Virus record (IMG/VR): IMGVR_UViG_3300032296_000135 | Location: 1 to 43,385 of that record | DNA: 43,385 nucleotides | Origin: a virus | Strand: one strand, 5' to 3' | Shown here: piece after piece, positions 9,386 through 16,316 of the stretch | How positions within the stretch are numbered: the first letter of the stretch is position 1 | Layout of the letters: every line of letters starts with the position of its first letter | Notes under the pieces: model-generated | The model's database searches: none | What the model saw: only the letters and a program-made list of their open reading frames with translations | What the model was told of the DNA's origin: nothing | Position numbers and translations under genes: made by a program

Positions 9386-9925
9386 ATGGACAGTCGTTTA
9401 AAGAAATCCCTCAATACTGGTGGGCGCGAATCACGCGCTAGTCTTGACTCAAGTCGAGAGGCACCGGAGGAAATGTTTGTATCCGCCGAAGAACGTCGCA
9501 AGATGTGGAAGGACGAATGGGTACAAAGCGCATTGCCGCCAGCCCCTGACCTGCCCGGATGGCACGTCTGCTGGCTTTCGACAACCAACAGTTACGACAG
9601 CATCGATAAGCGCTTGCGCCTTGGCTACACCCCAGTGATGGCGGATGAAGTCAAAGGGTACGAGAATTGGCGCGTAAAGGCTGGCGAACATAGCGGTTAT
9701 GTCGCGTGCAATGAGATGCTGCTGTTTAAGATCCCTATGGATACGTACCAAGACATCATGGCGCACTTCCACCACGATCAACCGTTGGAAGAAGCGAATA
9801 AGATCAAGGTACAGGCGGAGTCTCAAGTTGGACGCGATAGCCGAGGCAAAGCTCTCGGTCAAGTCGAAGGCGACGGGTTGGAGCAAATTGACAAACCGAT
9901 TCCTGCCCCTATGTTTCATGGGTAG
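9386..9925 (+). CDS. Conserved head-region protein of unknown function
   Basis: The 179-residue protein sits between scaffold and the capsid genes, with AAGGAG at 9374-9379 ahead of its ATG. The core PGWHVCWLSTTNSYDSIDKR followed by LGYTPVMADEVKGYENW looks compact and conserved, and I recall similar proteins in other freshwater and soil phages at the same place. The C-terminus is charged and glycine-rich and ends KPIPAPMFHG. There is no membrane segment and only two Cys. A head-assembly or capsid-associated role is inferred from position; no enzyme motif is visible. Confidence 0.75.
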   Translation: MDSRLKKSLNTGGRESRASLDSSREAPEEMFVSAEERRKMWKDEWVQSALPPAPDLPGWHVCWLSTTNSYDSIDKRLRLGYTPVMADEVKGYENWRVKAGEHSGYVACNEMLLFKIPMDTYQDIMAHFHHDQPLEEANKIKVQAESQVGRDSRGKALGQVEGDGLEQIDKPIPAPMFHG

Positions 9926-9950
9926 GTCTTGAAACCTAATGGAGTGAATT

Positions 9951-10550
9951 ATGTCTGCTACTGCTGCTCCGTTTGGCCTGCGCCCTGCATTCCATCCTTC
10001 CGGTCTGGATCGTGCAGTTGCTCTGGCTAACGGTATTGAAACCGTTTCCACCAGTGGAAACACCTCGCTTGGCTATGCCTCGAACATCTTCAAGGGTGCG
10101 CCCGTCAAGATGAACACTGGCGGCTACATTGAAAACATCTCTTCGTCGGAAGCGTTCCTCGGTGCCTTTGCTGGCGTTGAGTGGACTGACGCCACAGGTC
10201 GTCGTCGCGTGTCGAACTTCTGGCCTGCGAACGAATCGTTCCAAGTTGGTTCGGTGATTGCGTACTACTACCAAGACCCTAACATCGTTTATGAGATCCA
10301 AGCTGCTGGCACCCTGACTCAGGTTGCTATTGGTGATCAGTTCGATGTTTCTAACCCAACTGCTGGTTCGGCCTCGACTGGTCTGTCGTCTGCTGCAATG
10401 AGCACCACTGGTGCTGGTAGCGGCGCGACTAACCAACTGCGTGTCATCAACATTGCTCCGTACCCGGACAATGCTTGGGGCGATGATTACCCTATCGTGC
10501 AAGTACAGATTGCTCTCAGTCAGTACGTTGCTGCGATTAACGCTATTTAA
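9951..10550 (+). CDS. Putative capsid decoration or minor head protein
   Basis: The 199-residue protein directly precedes the major capsid gene. The start APFGLRPAFHPSGLDRA and the internal segment FAGVEWTDATGRRRVSNFWP are typical of a family found beside capsid genes in many uncultured short-tailed phages. The chain is rich in Ser, Thr, Gly and Ala with predicted beta-strands and a flexible stretch near 140-165, as in decoration or head-stabilising proteins. The ATG is preceded by TGGAG. An alternative is a second coat component. The family name is not certain, but a structural role in the head is likely. Confidence 0.72.
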   Translation: MSATAAPFGLRPAFHPSGLDRAVALANGIETVSTSGNTSLGYASNIFKGAPVKMNTGGYIENISSSEAFLGAFAGVEWTDATGRRRVSNFWPANESFQVGSVIAYYYQDPNIVYEIQAAGTLTQVAIGDQFDVSNPTAGSASTGLSSAAMSTTGAGSGATNQLRVINIAPYPDNAWGDDYPIVQVQIALSQYVAAINAI

Positions 10551-10565
10551 AGGAGGGCATGAATC

Positions 10566-11480
10566 ATGGCAGCCCCAATGAGAAGTACCGACTTTCGTAG
10601 CATAGTCGAACCTATCCTGAATGAATGTTTTGATGGTGTCTACGATCAGCGTACTGATGAATGGTCTCGCGTATTCCGTGAGCAAGAAGGTATCCCACGT
10701 AACTACCACGAAGAGCCAGTGTTGTATGGTTTCGGCGCTGCTCCGCAACTGCCTGACGGTACTCCTGTTACCTATCAGCAGGGCGGCGTGCTGTTCCTGA
10801 AGCGCTATGTCTACTCGGTCTATGGTCTGGCATTTGCTCTGACCAAAGTGCTGGTAGAAGATGGTGATCACATCCGTATCGGTCAAGTCTATGCCAAGCA
10901 CTTGGCACAGTCGCTGATCGAGACGAAAGAGACGCTGTCTGCAAACGTGCTGAACCGTGCGTTCAACTCAGCCTATCCGGGTGGTGACGGCGTTCCTCTG
11001 AACTCCGCTTCGCATCCGATTGTCAACGGCACCTTCAGCAACCTGCTGACGACTGCTGCAAACCTGTCGCAGACTTCTCTGGAACAGATGCTGATCCAGA
11101 TTCGTCAGGCAGTTGACAACAACGGCAAGAAGATCCGTCTGGTTCCTCGTCAGCTTGTTGTTGCCCCCGGCAACATCTTCCAAGCAGAAGTTCTGCTGAA
11201 GTCGGTTCTGCGTTCTGGTAACGCGAACAATGACGTCAACCCAATCAAGTCAATCGGCCTGTTAGATGAAGGCGCTGCAGTTCTGTCGCGTCTGACTTCT
11301 TCGACCGCTTGGTGGGTGCAGACTGACGCTCCAGAGGGCATGAAGCTGATGATGCGCCGTGGTCTGGAGAAGACGATGGAAGGTGACTTTGAAACTGACT
11401 CGATGCGCTACAAGGCAACCGAGCGTTACGACGTTGGCTTCACTGACCCACGTGCCATGTACGGCACTCCGGGCGTCTAA
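10566..11480 (+). CDS. Major capsid protein, HK97 fold
   Basis: This 304-residue protein is the likely shell subunit. A helical N-terminus with DEWSRVFREQEG is followed by a strand region (residues ~50-90), a segment ANVLNRAFNSAYPGGDGVPL that recurs in Mu gpT-like and related capsid proteins, the beta-rich RLVPRQLVVAPGNIFQAEVL (P-domain-like), and a C-terminus ERYDVGFTDPRAMYGTPGV. AGGAGG at 10551-10556 points to ATG 10566; the ATG at 10559 is in another frame. The position after scaffold and before a hairpin at 11488 fits a highly expressed capsid gene. At 304 residues it is near the small end for HK97-fold coats. Confidence 0.9.
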   Translation: MAAPMRSTDFRSIVEPILNECFDGVYDQRTDEWSRVFREQEGIPRNYHEEPVLYGFGAAPQLPDGTPVTYQQGGVLFLKRYVYSVYGLAFALTKVLVEDGDHIRIGQVYAKHLAQSLIETKETLSANVLNRAFNSAYPGGDGVPLNSASHPIVNGTFSNLLTTAANLSQTSLEQMLIQIRQAVDNNGKKIRLVPRQLVVAPGNIFQAEVLLKSVLRSGNANNDVNPIKSIGLLDEGAAVLSRLTSSTAWWVQTDAPEGMKLMMRRGLEKTMEGDFETDSMRYKATERYDVGFTDPRAMYGTPGV

Positions 11481-11487
11481 ACCAATT

Positions 11488-11505
11488 GGGGAGCTTCGGC
11501 TCCCC
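11488..11505 (+). terminator. UUCG tetraloop hairpin after the capsid gene
   Basis: A perfect 7-base-pair stem (GGGGAGC with GCTCCCC) closes a TTCG loop seven bases after the capsid stop. UUCG loops are unusually stable in RNA. There is no run of T after it (TCCTA follows), so it may act as a weak terminator, an attenuator or a 3' end that protects the capsid mRNA. The next gene starts 20 bases further on. Confidence 0.6.
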
Positions 11506-11512
11506 TCCTAAT

Positions 11513-11517
11513 AGGAG
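11513..11517 (+). promoter_or_regulatory. Ribosome binding site deciding the start at 11525
   Basis: AGGAG lies seven bases before ATG 11525. It rules out a longer reading frame that would start at 11486 inside the hairpin, and it is too close to the out-of-frame ATG at 11520. Confidence 0.7.
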
Positions 11518-11524
11518 AAATGAA

Positions 11525-11971
11525 ATGCAAACCTATTTTGGTTCGACGCTTCGCGCTGGTTCAGGCACGCTGACCGATACGGTTGATGGTGGCTTCGTTG
11601 TAATGACGCAGACCACTACCGTTACTACTGCAGCCGCAGGTACTGCTACCAGTGCGACGCTAACCCTTCCAGCTTCATCCCAGATCATCGATTTCTACGT
11701 TGATGTGGTTCAAAATGAAGCGGTTGGTGGTGGCACTGCTACTGCGATTGCAATGACCATCGGAACTGCTGCTGCGGGTACGCAATATGTATCTTCAACA
11801 GATGTTTTCGCTGGCGGTCGTATAGCACTGACTTTTACGGCGGCTCAATTGACGGCTATGTCAAACATTGGTACGTCGCAATCAGTTGTCATCACGCTTG
11901 ATCCTGATGGCACGATCAGCACAACACAGGCGATTGTTCGTCTGACCGTTGTGTATGCTCAGAAAGTTTGA
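11525..11971 (+). CDS. Hypothetical beta-rich virion protein
   Basis: The 148-residue protein begins MQTYFGSTLRAGSGTLTD. It is Thr/Ala/Gly rich with alternating polar and hydrophobic residues, suggesting a beta-sandwich (for example SQIIDFYVDVVQNEAVGGG and TISTTQAIVRLTVVYAQKV). There are no Cys and no membrane segment. It lies between the two UUCG hairpins, directly after the capsid gene, where decoration or head-fibre proteins often lie. I do not recognise the family, so a structural role is inference from place and composition. Its end is close-packed with the next gene. Confidence 0.7.
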   Translation: MQTYFGSTLRAGSGTLTDTVDGGFVVMTQTTTVTTAAAGTATSATLTLPASSQIIDFYVDVVQNEAVGGGTATAIAMTIGTAAAGTQYVSSTDVFAGGRIALTFTAAQLTAMSNIGTSQSVVITLDPDGTISTTQAIVRLTVVYAQKV

Positions 11972-11975
11972 GGAG
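11970..11975 (+). promoter_or_regulatory. Ribosome binding site deciding the start at 11983
   Basis: GAGGAG lies seven bases before ATG 11983 and overlaps the stop of the preceding gene. It favours this ATG over an in-frame TTG at 11968. Confidence 0.7.
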
Positions 11976-11982
11976 CCACACT

Positions 11983-13035
11983 ATGGGCCAGTTCAAACCA
12001 ATGGTCAAAATGATGACCACCGAGCCTAGCATCGAGCTAAAGCTCAAAAAGGGTGGGCATGTAGCTATGCCTAAGATGAAGGCTAAAGATCACGGCACAG
12101 GCAGCAAGAAGATGGCTGACGGCGGTATGTCAGGCGTTCTCTCTCGCGCTGGCCTGCCTCCGGGGCCTGTTGGTGGTGCGGCTCCTGCTGCTCCTTCAAT
12201 GGCTGCGCGTCGTAAGGCGATGATGGGTCGTAAGAAGGCAGACGGTGGCGAAGCTCTCAAAAAGCACGCTGCTTTGCCTGCTTCCAAGGCTCACAAAGGC
12301 CTGAAGACCGGCGGTGTTCCGATGGATCAGGGTGGCTACAAGAATGGCGGCAGCGTCATTCCTGTGAGCGCATCGAAGAAGGGTGCTGAAAAGTACGATG
12401 AAACTTTGATGCACACTGCTAAGCCTGATCATTCACCGGCTAAGACTGGCGATGTGAAGATGGGCAACGGTGGTGGCTACAAGCACGGTGGCAAGGCTCA
12501 TAAGTATGCCAAGGGTGGTGGCGTTGAGGGTAACGTCAGCAGCTCCCGTCCGGGCGTAACTAACACGACTACCGGTGAGGTTCGCAAGGGCAATGCAGGC
12601 GGCTTTAAGAAGGGTGGTGCCCTAAAAAAGTTTGCTAGGGGTGGATCGGTAAACGACTCAGGCAAAGCGGTTGCTATGCCTCAGGGTTACAAAAAGCCGC
12701 CCACCCCTGTCAGCATCAACCAACTGTCTGGCACCTATAAAAAGGGTGGCAAAGTACGAAAGTACGCAGAAGGTGGCATGTCTGACAAAGAGCAAGCCAA
12801 GGCTTACGACAGATTCTATGCGGATGAAAAAGCTGAAAATCAAGCTGACCGCGAGGCTATGTTGAATGCTTTGAAAAACCCAGTGGATGCACTGAGGTCT
12901 CTTCCAGATCGGTTACGGAAGGGATACGAAGAGCTGAAGAAGGGTTTGCAGGGTTCTGGCTCGGTAACAACTACTGAGCGCGAAGTAAGTCGGACAGTAA
13001 CACCGACGAAAAAGCGCTACGGCGGTGCGTGTTAA
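11983..13035 (+). CDS. Lys/Gly-rich protein with repeated Gly-Gly motifs
   Basis: The 350-residue protein is strongly basic and built of short units in which a small basic or polar segment ends in Gly-Gly, for example LKKGGHV, MADGGMS, KADGGEA, LKTGGVP, YKNGGSV, YKHGGKA, YAKGGGV, FKKGGAL, FARGGSV, YKKGGKV and YAEGGMS; I count about 16 Gly-Gly sites. Between them the chain looks disordered, with a charged helix at ~265-310 and the end KKRYGGAC. The same motif occurs in several other virion proteins of this phage. I infer a DNA- or capsid-binding structural protein, or an assembly scaffold carrying many copies of one docking motif. It resembles no enzyme. It is flanked on its 3' side by a UUCG hairpin. 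Confidence 0.75.
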   Translation: MGQFKPMVKMMTTEPSIELKLKKGGHVAMPKMKAKDHGTGSKKMADGGMSGVLSRAGLPPGPVGGAAPAAPSMAARRKAMMGRKKADGGEALKKHAALPASKAHKGLKTGGVPMDQGGYKNGGSVIPVSASKKGAEKYDETLMHTAKPDHSPAKTGDVKMGNGGGYKHGGKAHKYAKGGGVEGNVSSSRPGVTNTTTGEVRKGNAGGFKKGGALKKFARGGSVNDSGKAVAMPQGYKKPPTPVSINQLSGTYKKGGKVRKYAEGGMSDKEQAKAYDRFYADEKAENQADREAMLNALKNPVDALRSLPDRLRKGYEELKKGLQGSGSVTTTEREVSRTVTPTKKRYGGAC

Positions 13036-13041
13036 ATAAGG

Positions 13042-13061
13042 CAGGGGGCTTCGGCTCCCTG
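13042..13061 (+). terminator. Second UUCG tetraloop hairpin
   Basis: An 8-base-pair stem (CAGGGGGC with GCTCCCTG, one G-T wobble) closes a TTCG loop six bases after the preceding stop. It closely resembles the hairpin at 11488-11505 and is followed by TCATTTAT rather than a long T run. The two hairpins bracket the two genes after the capsid gene, so they may set mRNA end points or stability. Confidence 0.58.
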
Positions 13062-13080
13062 TCATTTATGGGGCTTTGAA

Positions 13081-13386
13081 ATGAAATTACAGACTGTTTC
13101 CCAAACAGGCGTTGGGTCAAGCACCCCGATTGTCATGAACCTGAATGCGACACCGTTCAATGTTGGGTTTGGTGTTGTGAAGTCTGGCACTGTTGACTAC
13201 ACCGTTCAGCACACCTTTGACGATCCTACGGTTGCTTTTTCTACTTGGTTCCCGCATCCGACAGTAGCTGGTGCTATTGCGAATGCTGATGGCAACTACG
13301 CATTCCCAGTGACGGCTATTCGTGTGACGATGAACTCAGGCGATGGCACTGTTACGTTGAAGTTGATTCAGGCAGGCATTGCGTAA
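13081..13386 (+). CDS. Small beta-rich virion protein
   Basis: The 101-residue protein (MKLQTVSQTGVGSSTPIVMN, then VDYTVQHTFDDP and FPHPTVAGAIANADGNYAFPVTAIRVTM) is predicted to be a small all-beta domain. I recall comparable proteins in many freshwater phage contigs near capsid genes, without a known role. The stop overlaps the next start by one base. A neck, decoration or tail-spike accessory role is possible. The ribosome site is weak (GGGGCT), and the gene follows the hairpin at 13042. Confidence 0.72.
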   Translation: MKLQTVSQTGVGSSTPIVMNLNATPFNVGFGVVKSGTVDYTVQHTFDDPTVAFSTWFPHPTVAGAIANADGNYAFPVTAIRVTMNSGDGTVTLKLIQAGIA

Positions 13387-13616
13387 TGGCTGGCGGCGTC
13401 GGTTTTGAGAACGTAGCAAACTTTGCGAATACCTATCCGGGTACTGCAACGGGCGTTGTCGCTGACGCAAGCGCTGGTAATGGCAATGATGTAGGTGGGC
13501 AGTCGGTTATCGTGAGAGGGCCTGTGCCACCACCCGGAGGCCCGTACTACATACTGATGGAAAGCTCCGGTTACGTTCTACAAGAGAACGACGACAAAAT
13601 TGAGTTGGAGTCCTAA
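13386..13616 (+). CDS. Small hypothetical protein, 76 aa
   Basis: The start overlaps the previous stop (TAATG). The protein has a Gly/Ala/Asn-rich first half and ends with YILMESSGYVLQENDDKIEL, a short hydrophobic-acidic strand pattern that I have seen at the ends of small phage tail-region proteins. There are no Cys. The role is unknown; the tight packing with its neighbours and the shared region suggest a virion component. Confidence 0.66.
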   Translation: MAGGVGFENVANFANTYPGTATGVVADASAGNGNDVGGQSVIVRGPVPPPGGPYYILMESSGYVLQENDDKIELES

Positions 13617-14198
13617 ATGGCAGACACGAAGATTTCAGCAATGACTGCGGCAACTCTGCCATTGACTGGTACAGAGTTAGTCCCAATCGTTCAGGGCGGC
13701 AACAATAGAAAAACAACGGTTGCGGATATTGTCAGCGTATCCAGATCGTATGGCTCGTGGAGTGATTCAACTGACCAGACAGGTAGCACGACTGCTGGCG
13801 CGGTGATTACCTTCAATACGCAAGACATAGCAGATTCGATCACGCTAGTTGATAACAGCAAATTTACGGTGCCAAACACTGGCATTTACGATCTTCAGTT
13901 CAGCGCTCAACTAAAGAACACCGACAACGCCCAGCATGAGGCGACGATTTGGTTCAAGGTAAATGGATCAGATTTGGCTAACTCAGCGACGATTGTGACG
14001 ATACCTGCGCGAAAGAGCGCAAGTATTTTTGGTTATGGCGTAGCCGCTTGGAACCTCTTCTTTAGCCTAAATTCAAGCGACTATGTAGAGATTTATTGGT
14101 TGAAGTCTAACGCTGCGGTGACGTTGGAGCATCTGCCGAGCACGGCTGAGTATCCAGCAATTCCGTCGATCATTCTCAGCATTCAGCAGGTGGCTTAA
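13617..14198 (+). CDS. C1q/TNF-like jelly-roll fibre protein
   Basis: The 193-residue protein begins with an attachment-type segment (TKISAMTAATLPLTGTELVP, then IVQGGNNRKTTVADI) that recurs at the start of many phage fibre proteins and, in diverged form, in the 762-residue fibre at 16316. The rest (TGIYDLQFSAQLKNTDNAQH, then EATIWFKVNGSDL and SDYVEIYWLKSNAAVTLEHL) has the strand order of a C1q/TNF-like jelly roll, a fold that forms trimers and binds surface ligands. I infer a short trimeric head or tail fibre. It starts right after the previous stop and ends just before the DUF6321 gene. Confidence 0.72.
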   Translation: MADTKISAMTAATLPLTGTELVPIVQGGNNRKTTVADIVSVSRSYGSWSDSTDQTGSTTAGAVITFNTQDIADSITLVDNSKFTVPNTGIYDLQFSAQLKNTDNAQHEATIWFKVNGSDLANSATIVTIPARKSASIFGYGVAAWNLFFSLNSSDYVEIYWLKSNAAVTLEHLPSTAEYPAIPSIILSIQQVA

Positions 14199-14603
14199 AT
14201 GCCAGCCAAGTCTAAATCTCAGTTCCGCTTGATGAAGGCGGCTGAGCACAACCCTAAGATTGCCAAGCGGGTAGGTATCTCGCCTGATGTTGCGGCTGAG
14301 TACACTCAGTCTAATGTCGGCAAGAAGGCCTACGGTAAGCTGCCAGAAGCAAAAAAAAATGGTGGCGTATCTTTAGCTATTGGTCGCGGTGAGAAGTTGC
14401 CTGCAGATCAGGGCGCTGGATTGACAGCGAAGGGTCGGGCGAAGTACAACCGTGAGACGGGTAGTGACTTGAAGGCTCCGCAACCGGAGGGCGGTAAACG
14501 TAGGGACTCATTCTGTGCGCGTATGGGGCCTGTAGCTGAGAAGAGCGAACGTGGATCACGCGCAAGGGCTTCGATGAAGCGTTGGAACTGTCCCGGTTGG
14601 TGA
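14199..14603 (+). CDS. DUF6321-like protein
   Basis: The 134-residue basic protein starts MPAKSKSQFRLMKAAEHNP, a segment like the N-terminus of small phage proteins related to DUF3008. Its second half contains GLTAKGRAKYNRETGSDLK, then KRRDSFCARMGPV and a final RWNCPGW, the hallmark pattern of DUF6321 (G-x-K-G-R-x-x-Y-N-R, R-x-S-F-C-x-R, R-W-N-C). The two conserved Cys and several basic residues suggest nucleic-acid or metal contact, but no function is established. It contains a KKNGGVS motif like those in other virion proteins here. An AAGGCCTAC-type composition break is not seen. Confidence 0.78.
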   Translation: MPAKSKSQFRLMKAAEHNPKIAKRVGISPDVAAEYTQSNVGKKAYGKLPEAKKNGGVSLAIGRGEKLPADQGAGLTAKGRAKYNRETGSDLKAPQPEGGKRRDSFCARMGPVAEKSERGSRARASMKRWNCPGW

Positions 14604-14610
14604 GGTGAAT

Positions 14611-14910
14611 ATGAAAAAAGGTAAAAAGATGGCTGTTGGTGGTTTGAGCAGCTTTGTAACTGAAGGTGAGCAATCATCAGTCACAATCCCCGGTAGCACT
14701 GCTGGTAATCCCGGCGCTATGACAGACGTTGTAAGGCAGGCTAGTGCTTTCGCTCCCGCGACAAATGACTTCCGTCCTTACTCAGAATACTCGCAAGAGG
14801 CTGCAGAGCCTACTTCGCAGGCGACTGGTCAGGCGATGAAGAGTGGTGGTAAGGCGACTTGCAAGATGTCTTCAGGCGGTAAGAGATCGTCTAAATGCCC
14901 TTCATGGTAA
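14611..14910 (+). CDS. Small basic Gly-Gly motif protein
   Basis: This ~99-residue protein begins MKKGKKMAVGGLSSFVTEGE and ends MKSGGKATCKMSSGGKRSSK followed by CPSW. The termini carry the Gly-Gly motif seen across the phage's virion proteins; the middle is polar and probably disordered. The CPSW end recalls the CPGW end of the preceding DUF6321 protein, so the two may share a C-terminal interaction. GAGGTG lies just before ATG 14611; a GTG at 14605 in the same frame is the alternative start. The function is unknown. Confidence 0.66.
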   Translation: MKKGKKMAVGGLSSFVTEGEQSSVTIPGSTAGNPGAMTDVVRQASAFAPATNDFRPYSEYSQEAAEPTSQATGQAMKSGGKATCKMSSGGKRSSKCPSW

Positions 14911-14919
14911 GGAAAGCAC

Positions 14920-15978
14920 ATGGCTTACTCTGGAACAGTCGGTCAAACGGTCATTTCAGTGCAAGATTTGATCGACCACGGTGCTCGACGCGCTGGAAAA
15001 CTGGCTGAAGAACTGACTTCGGAGCAAGTTTACTCAGCCAAGCAGTCGCTTTTCTATCTCTTATCTAATCTTTCCAATATTGGCATCAATTATTGGGCGA
15101 TTGGGCAAAAAGTCTTTGGTCTGAAGGCTGATCAGTTCATCTATGAGCTGCCTTTGGGCTCAATTGACGTCCTAAATGCCAACTACCGCACGATGAACCG
15201 CCCAACAGGGGGGTATTCGGCGTCTTCTGGCATCGCAAATAATGCGTTTGACAGCAATATCGATACGGTTTGCGTTCAAACATCGCCTAACGGCAACATC
15301 TCGGTGAACTATGGCACTAATAACCCTATCTACGCTGGCTCTATTGGTATTCTTCCGGGCGTATCAGGAAACTTTGACATCCTTTTGGAAGTTTCCAATG
15401 ACGGTTCGAGCTGGACGCTCCTCGAAGACACCGGAGTAACGACTTGGGTCGATAACGAGTGGATTTGGTACCAGATTGATCCGGGTGCGAGTAAGCAGTA
15501 TTACCGGATGCGCGAGACTGGCGGCAATACGCTGCAGGTGCGCGAGTTCTATGTAGGGAATAACAGCCGAGAAGTCCCGATGGCGCGTCTGAACCGGGAT
15601 GACTACGTGTCTTTGCCGAACAAGAACTTTACTGCGAACCAGCCGTATCAATTCTGGTTCAACCGGACTATTCCGAGACCGCAGATCAACCTATGGCCTA
15701 CGCCTTCTGACCCTTTTGTGCAGATGGTGGTGTGGTATTCGCGTCAGGTGATGGACGTAGGTGCCTTAGACGGGCAGCTAGAAATCCCTGATCGCTGGTA
15801 TTTAGCGGTACAGAACATGTTGGCGCACCAGATGTCGATGGAGTTGCCGGGTATTGATATGGCTCGAATTCAGTATCTTGAGATGCAGGCGGAGAAGTAT
15901 CTATCTCTGGCTGAGTCTGAAGAGCGGGATAAGTCGCCGATCTATCTGGCACCGAACATCGCGGTATACACGAGGTAG
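14920..15978 (+). CDS. gp4-like head-tail adaptor with inserted discoidin-like domain
   Basis: The 352-residue protein has an N-terminal part (residues 5-95: VQDLIDHGARRAGKLAEELT, then LFYLLSNLSNIGINYWAIGQ) and a C-terminal part (225-352: PYQFWFNRTIPRPQINLWPT, then DRWYLAVQNMLAHQMSMELP) like the P22 gp4 family that extends the portal and closes the head. Between them residues ~101-215 look like an F5/8 type C (discoidin) domain: NAFDSNIDTVC, the strand FDILLEVSNDGSSWTLLEDT, then KQYYRMRETGG. That fold commonly binds sugars or phospholipids. I infer a neck protein that displays a carbohydrate-binding domain outward. It follows a small gene with AAGGAAAG before its ATG. Adaptor identity is likely; the domain insertion is inferred from sequence pattern. 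Confidence 0.8.
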   Translation: MAYSGTVGQTVISVQDLIDHGARRAGKLAEELTSEQVYSAKQSLFYLLSNLSNIGINYWAIGQKVFGLKADQFIYELPLGSIDVLNANYRTMNRPTGGYSASSGIANNAFDSNIDTVCVQTSPNGNISVNYGTNNPIYAGSIGILPGVSGNFDILLEVSNDGSSWTLLEDTGVTTWVDNEWIWYQIDPGASKQYYRMRETGGNTLQVREFYVGNNSREVPMARLNRDDYVSLPNKNFTANQPYQFWFNRTIPRPQINLWPTPSDPFVQMVVWYSRQVMDVGALDGQLEIPDRWYLAVQNMLAHQMSMELPGIDMARIQYLEMQAEKYLSLAESEERDKSPIYLAPNIAVYTR

Positions 15979-15980
15979 TT

Positions 15981-16316
15981 ATGCCGAGGTTTCTTGACAC
16001 ACTAGGTTACTCGGACATAGCGATTGCAGTCTGCGATCGCTGTAAGATGAAGCGTCCGCACGCCGATCTGTCAAAAGACCCGAACTTTCCGGGGCTGATG
16101 GTTTGTAGTCATAACTGTAAAGACCAGTTTGACCCGTATCGGTTACCGGCTAGAAAGACTGAGCGGATCACGCTTCGGTTCCCGCGCCCTGATGTTAGCG
16201 TGGCGGTAGATCCGAATGATATTGTGACGACAACTGGGTTTGTACTATCGACTAACCAAAACACAGATGATCCTGAGAACAACGGGAATCTGGATGTTAT
16301 TAGCACGGCACCATAA
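15981..16316 (+). CDS. Zinc-ribbon-like phage neck or tail protein
   Basis: The 111-residue protein begins MPRFLDTLGYSDIAIAVCDR and contains CDRC followed ~22 residues later by CSHNC, a spacing that could bind one zinc ion. The segment FDPYRLPARKTERITLRFPR is strongly conserved in my memory of this family, which lies beside gp4-like genes in many short-tailed phages. The role is unknown, probably structural in the neck. The start lies two bases after the previous stop and the end overlaps the fibre gene start (TAATG). Confidence 0.76.
   Translation: MPRFLDTLGYSDIAIAVCDRCKMKRPHADLSKDPNFPGLMVCSHNCKDQFDPYRLPARKTERITLRFPRPDVSVAVDPNDIVTTTGFVLSTNQNTDDPENNGNLDVISTAP

Noticed and set aside
9923-9938. 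Small inverted repeat TAGGT-CTTGAA-ACCTA before the gene at 9951.
   Set aside because: Only five base pairs with a six-base loop and no T run; too weak to call a terminator.
11486-11524. In-frame extension of the gene at 11525 back to an alternative start at 11486.
   Set aside because: The extension runs through the UUCG hairpin and the AGGAG site sits correctly only for ATG 11525.
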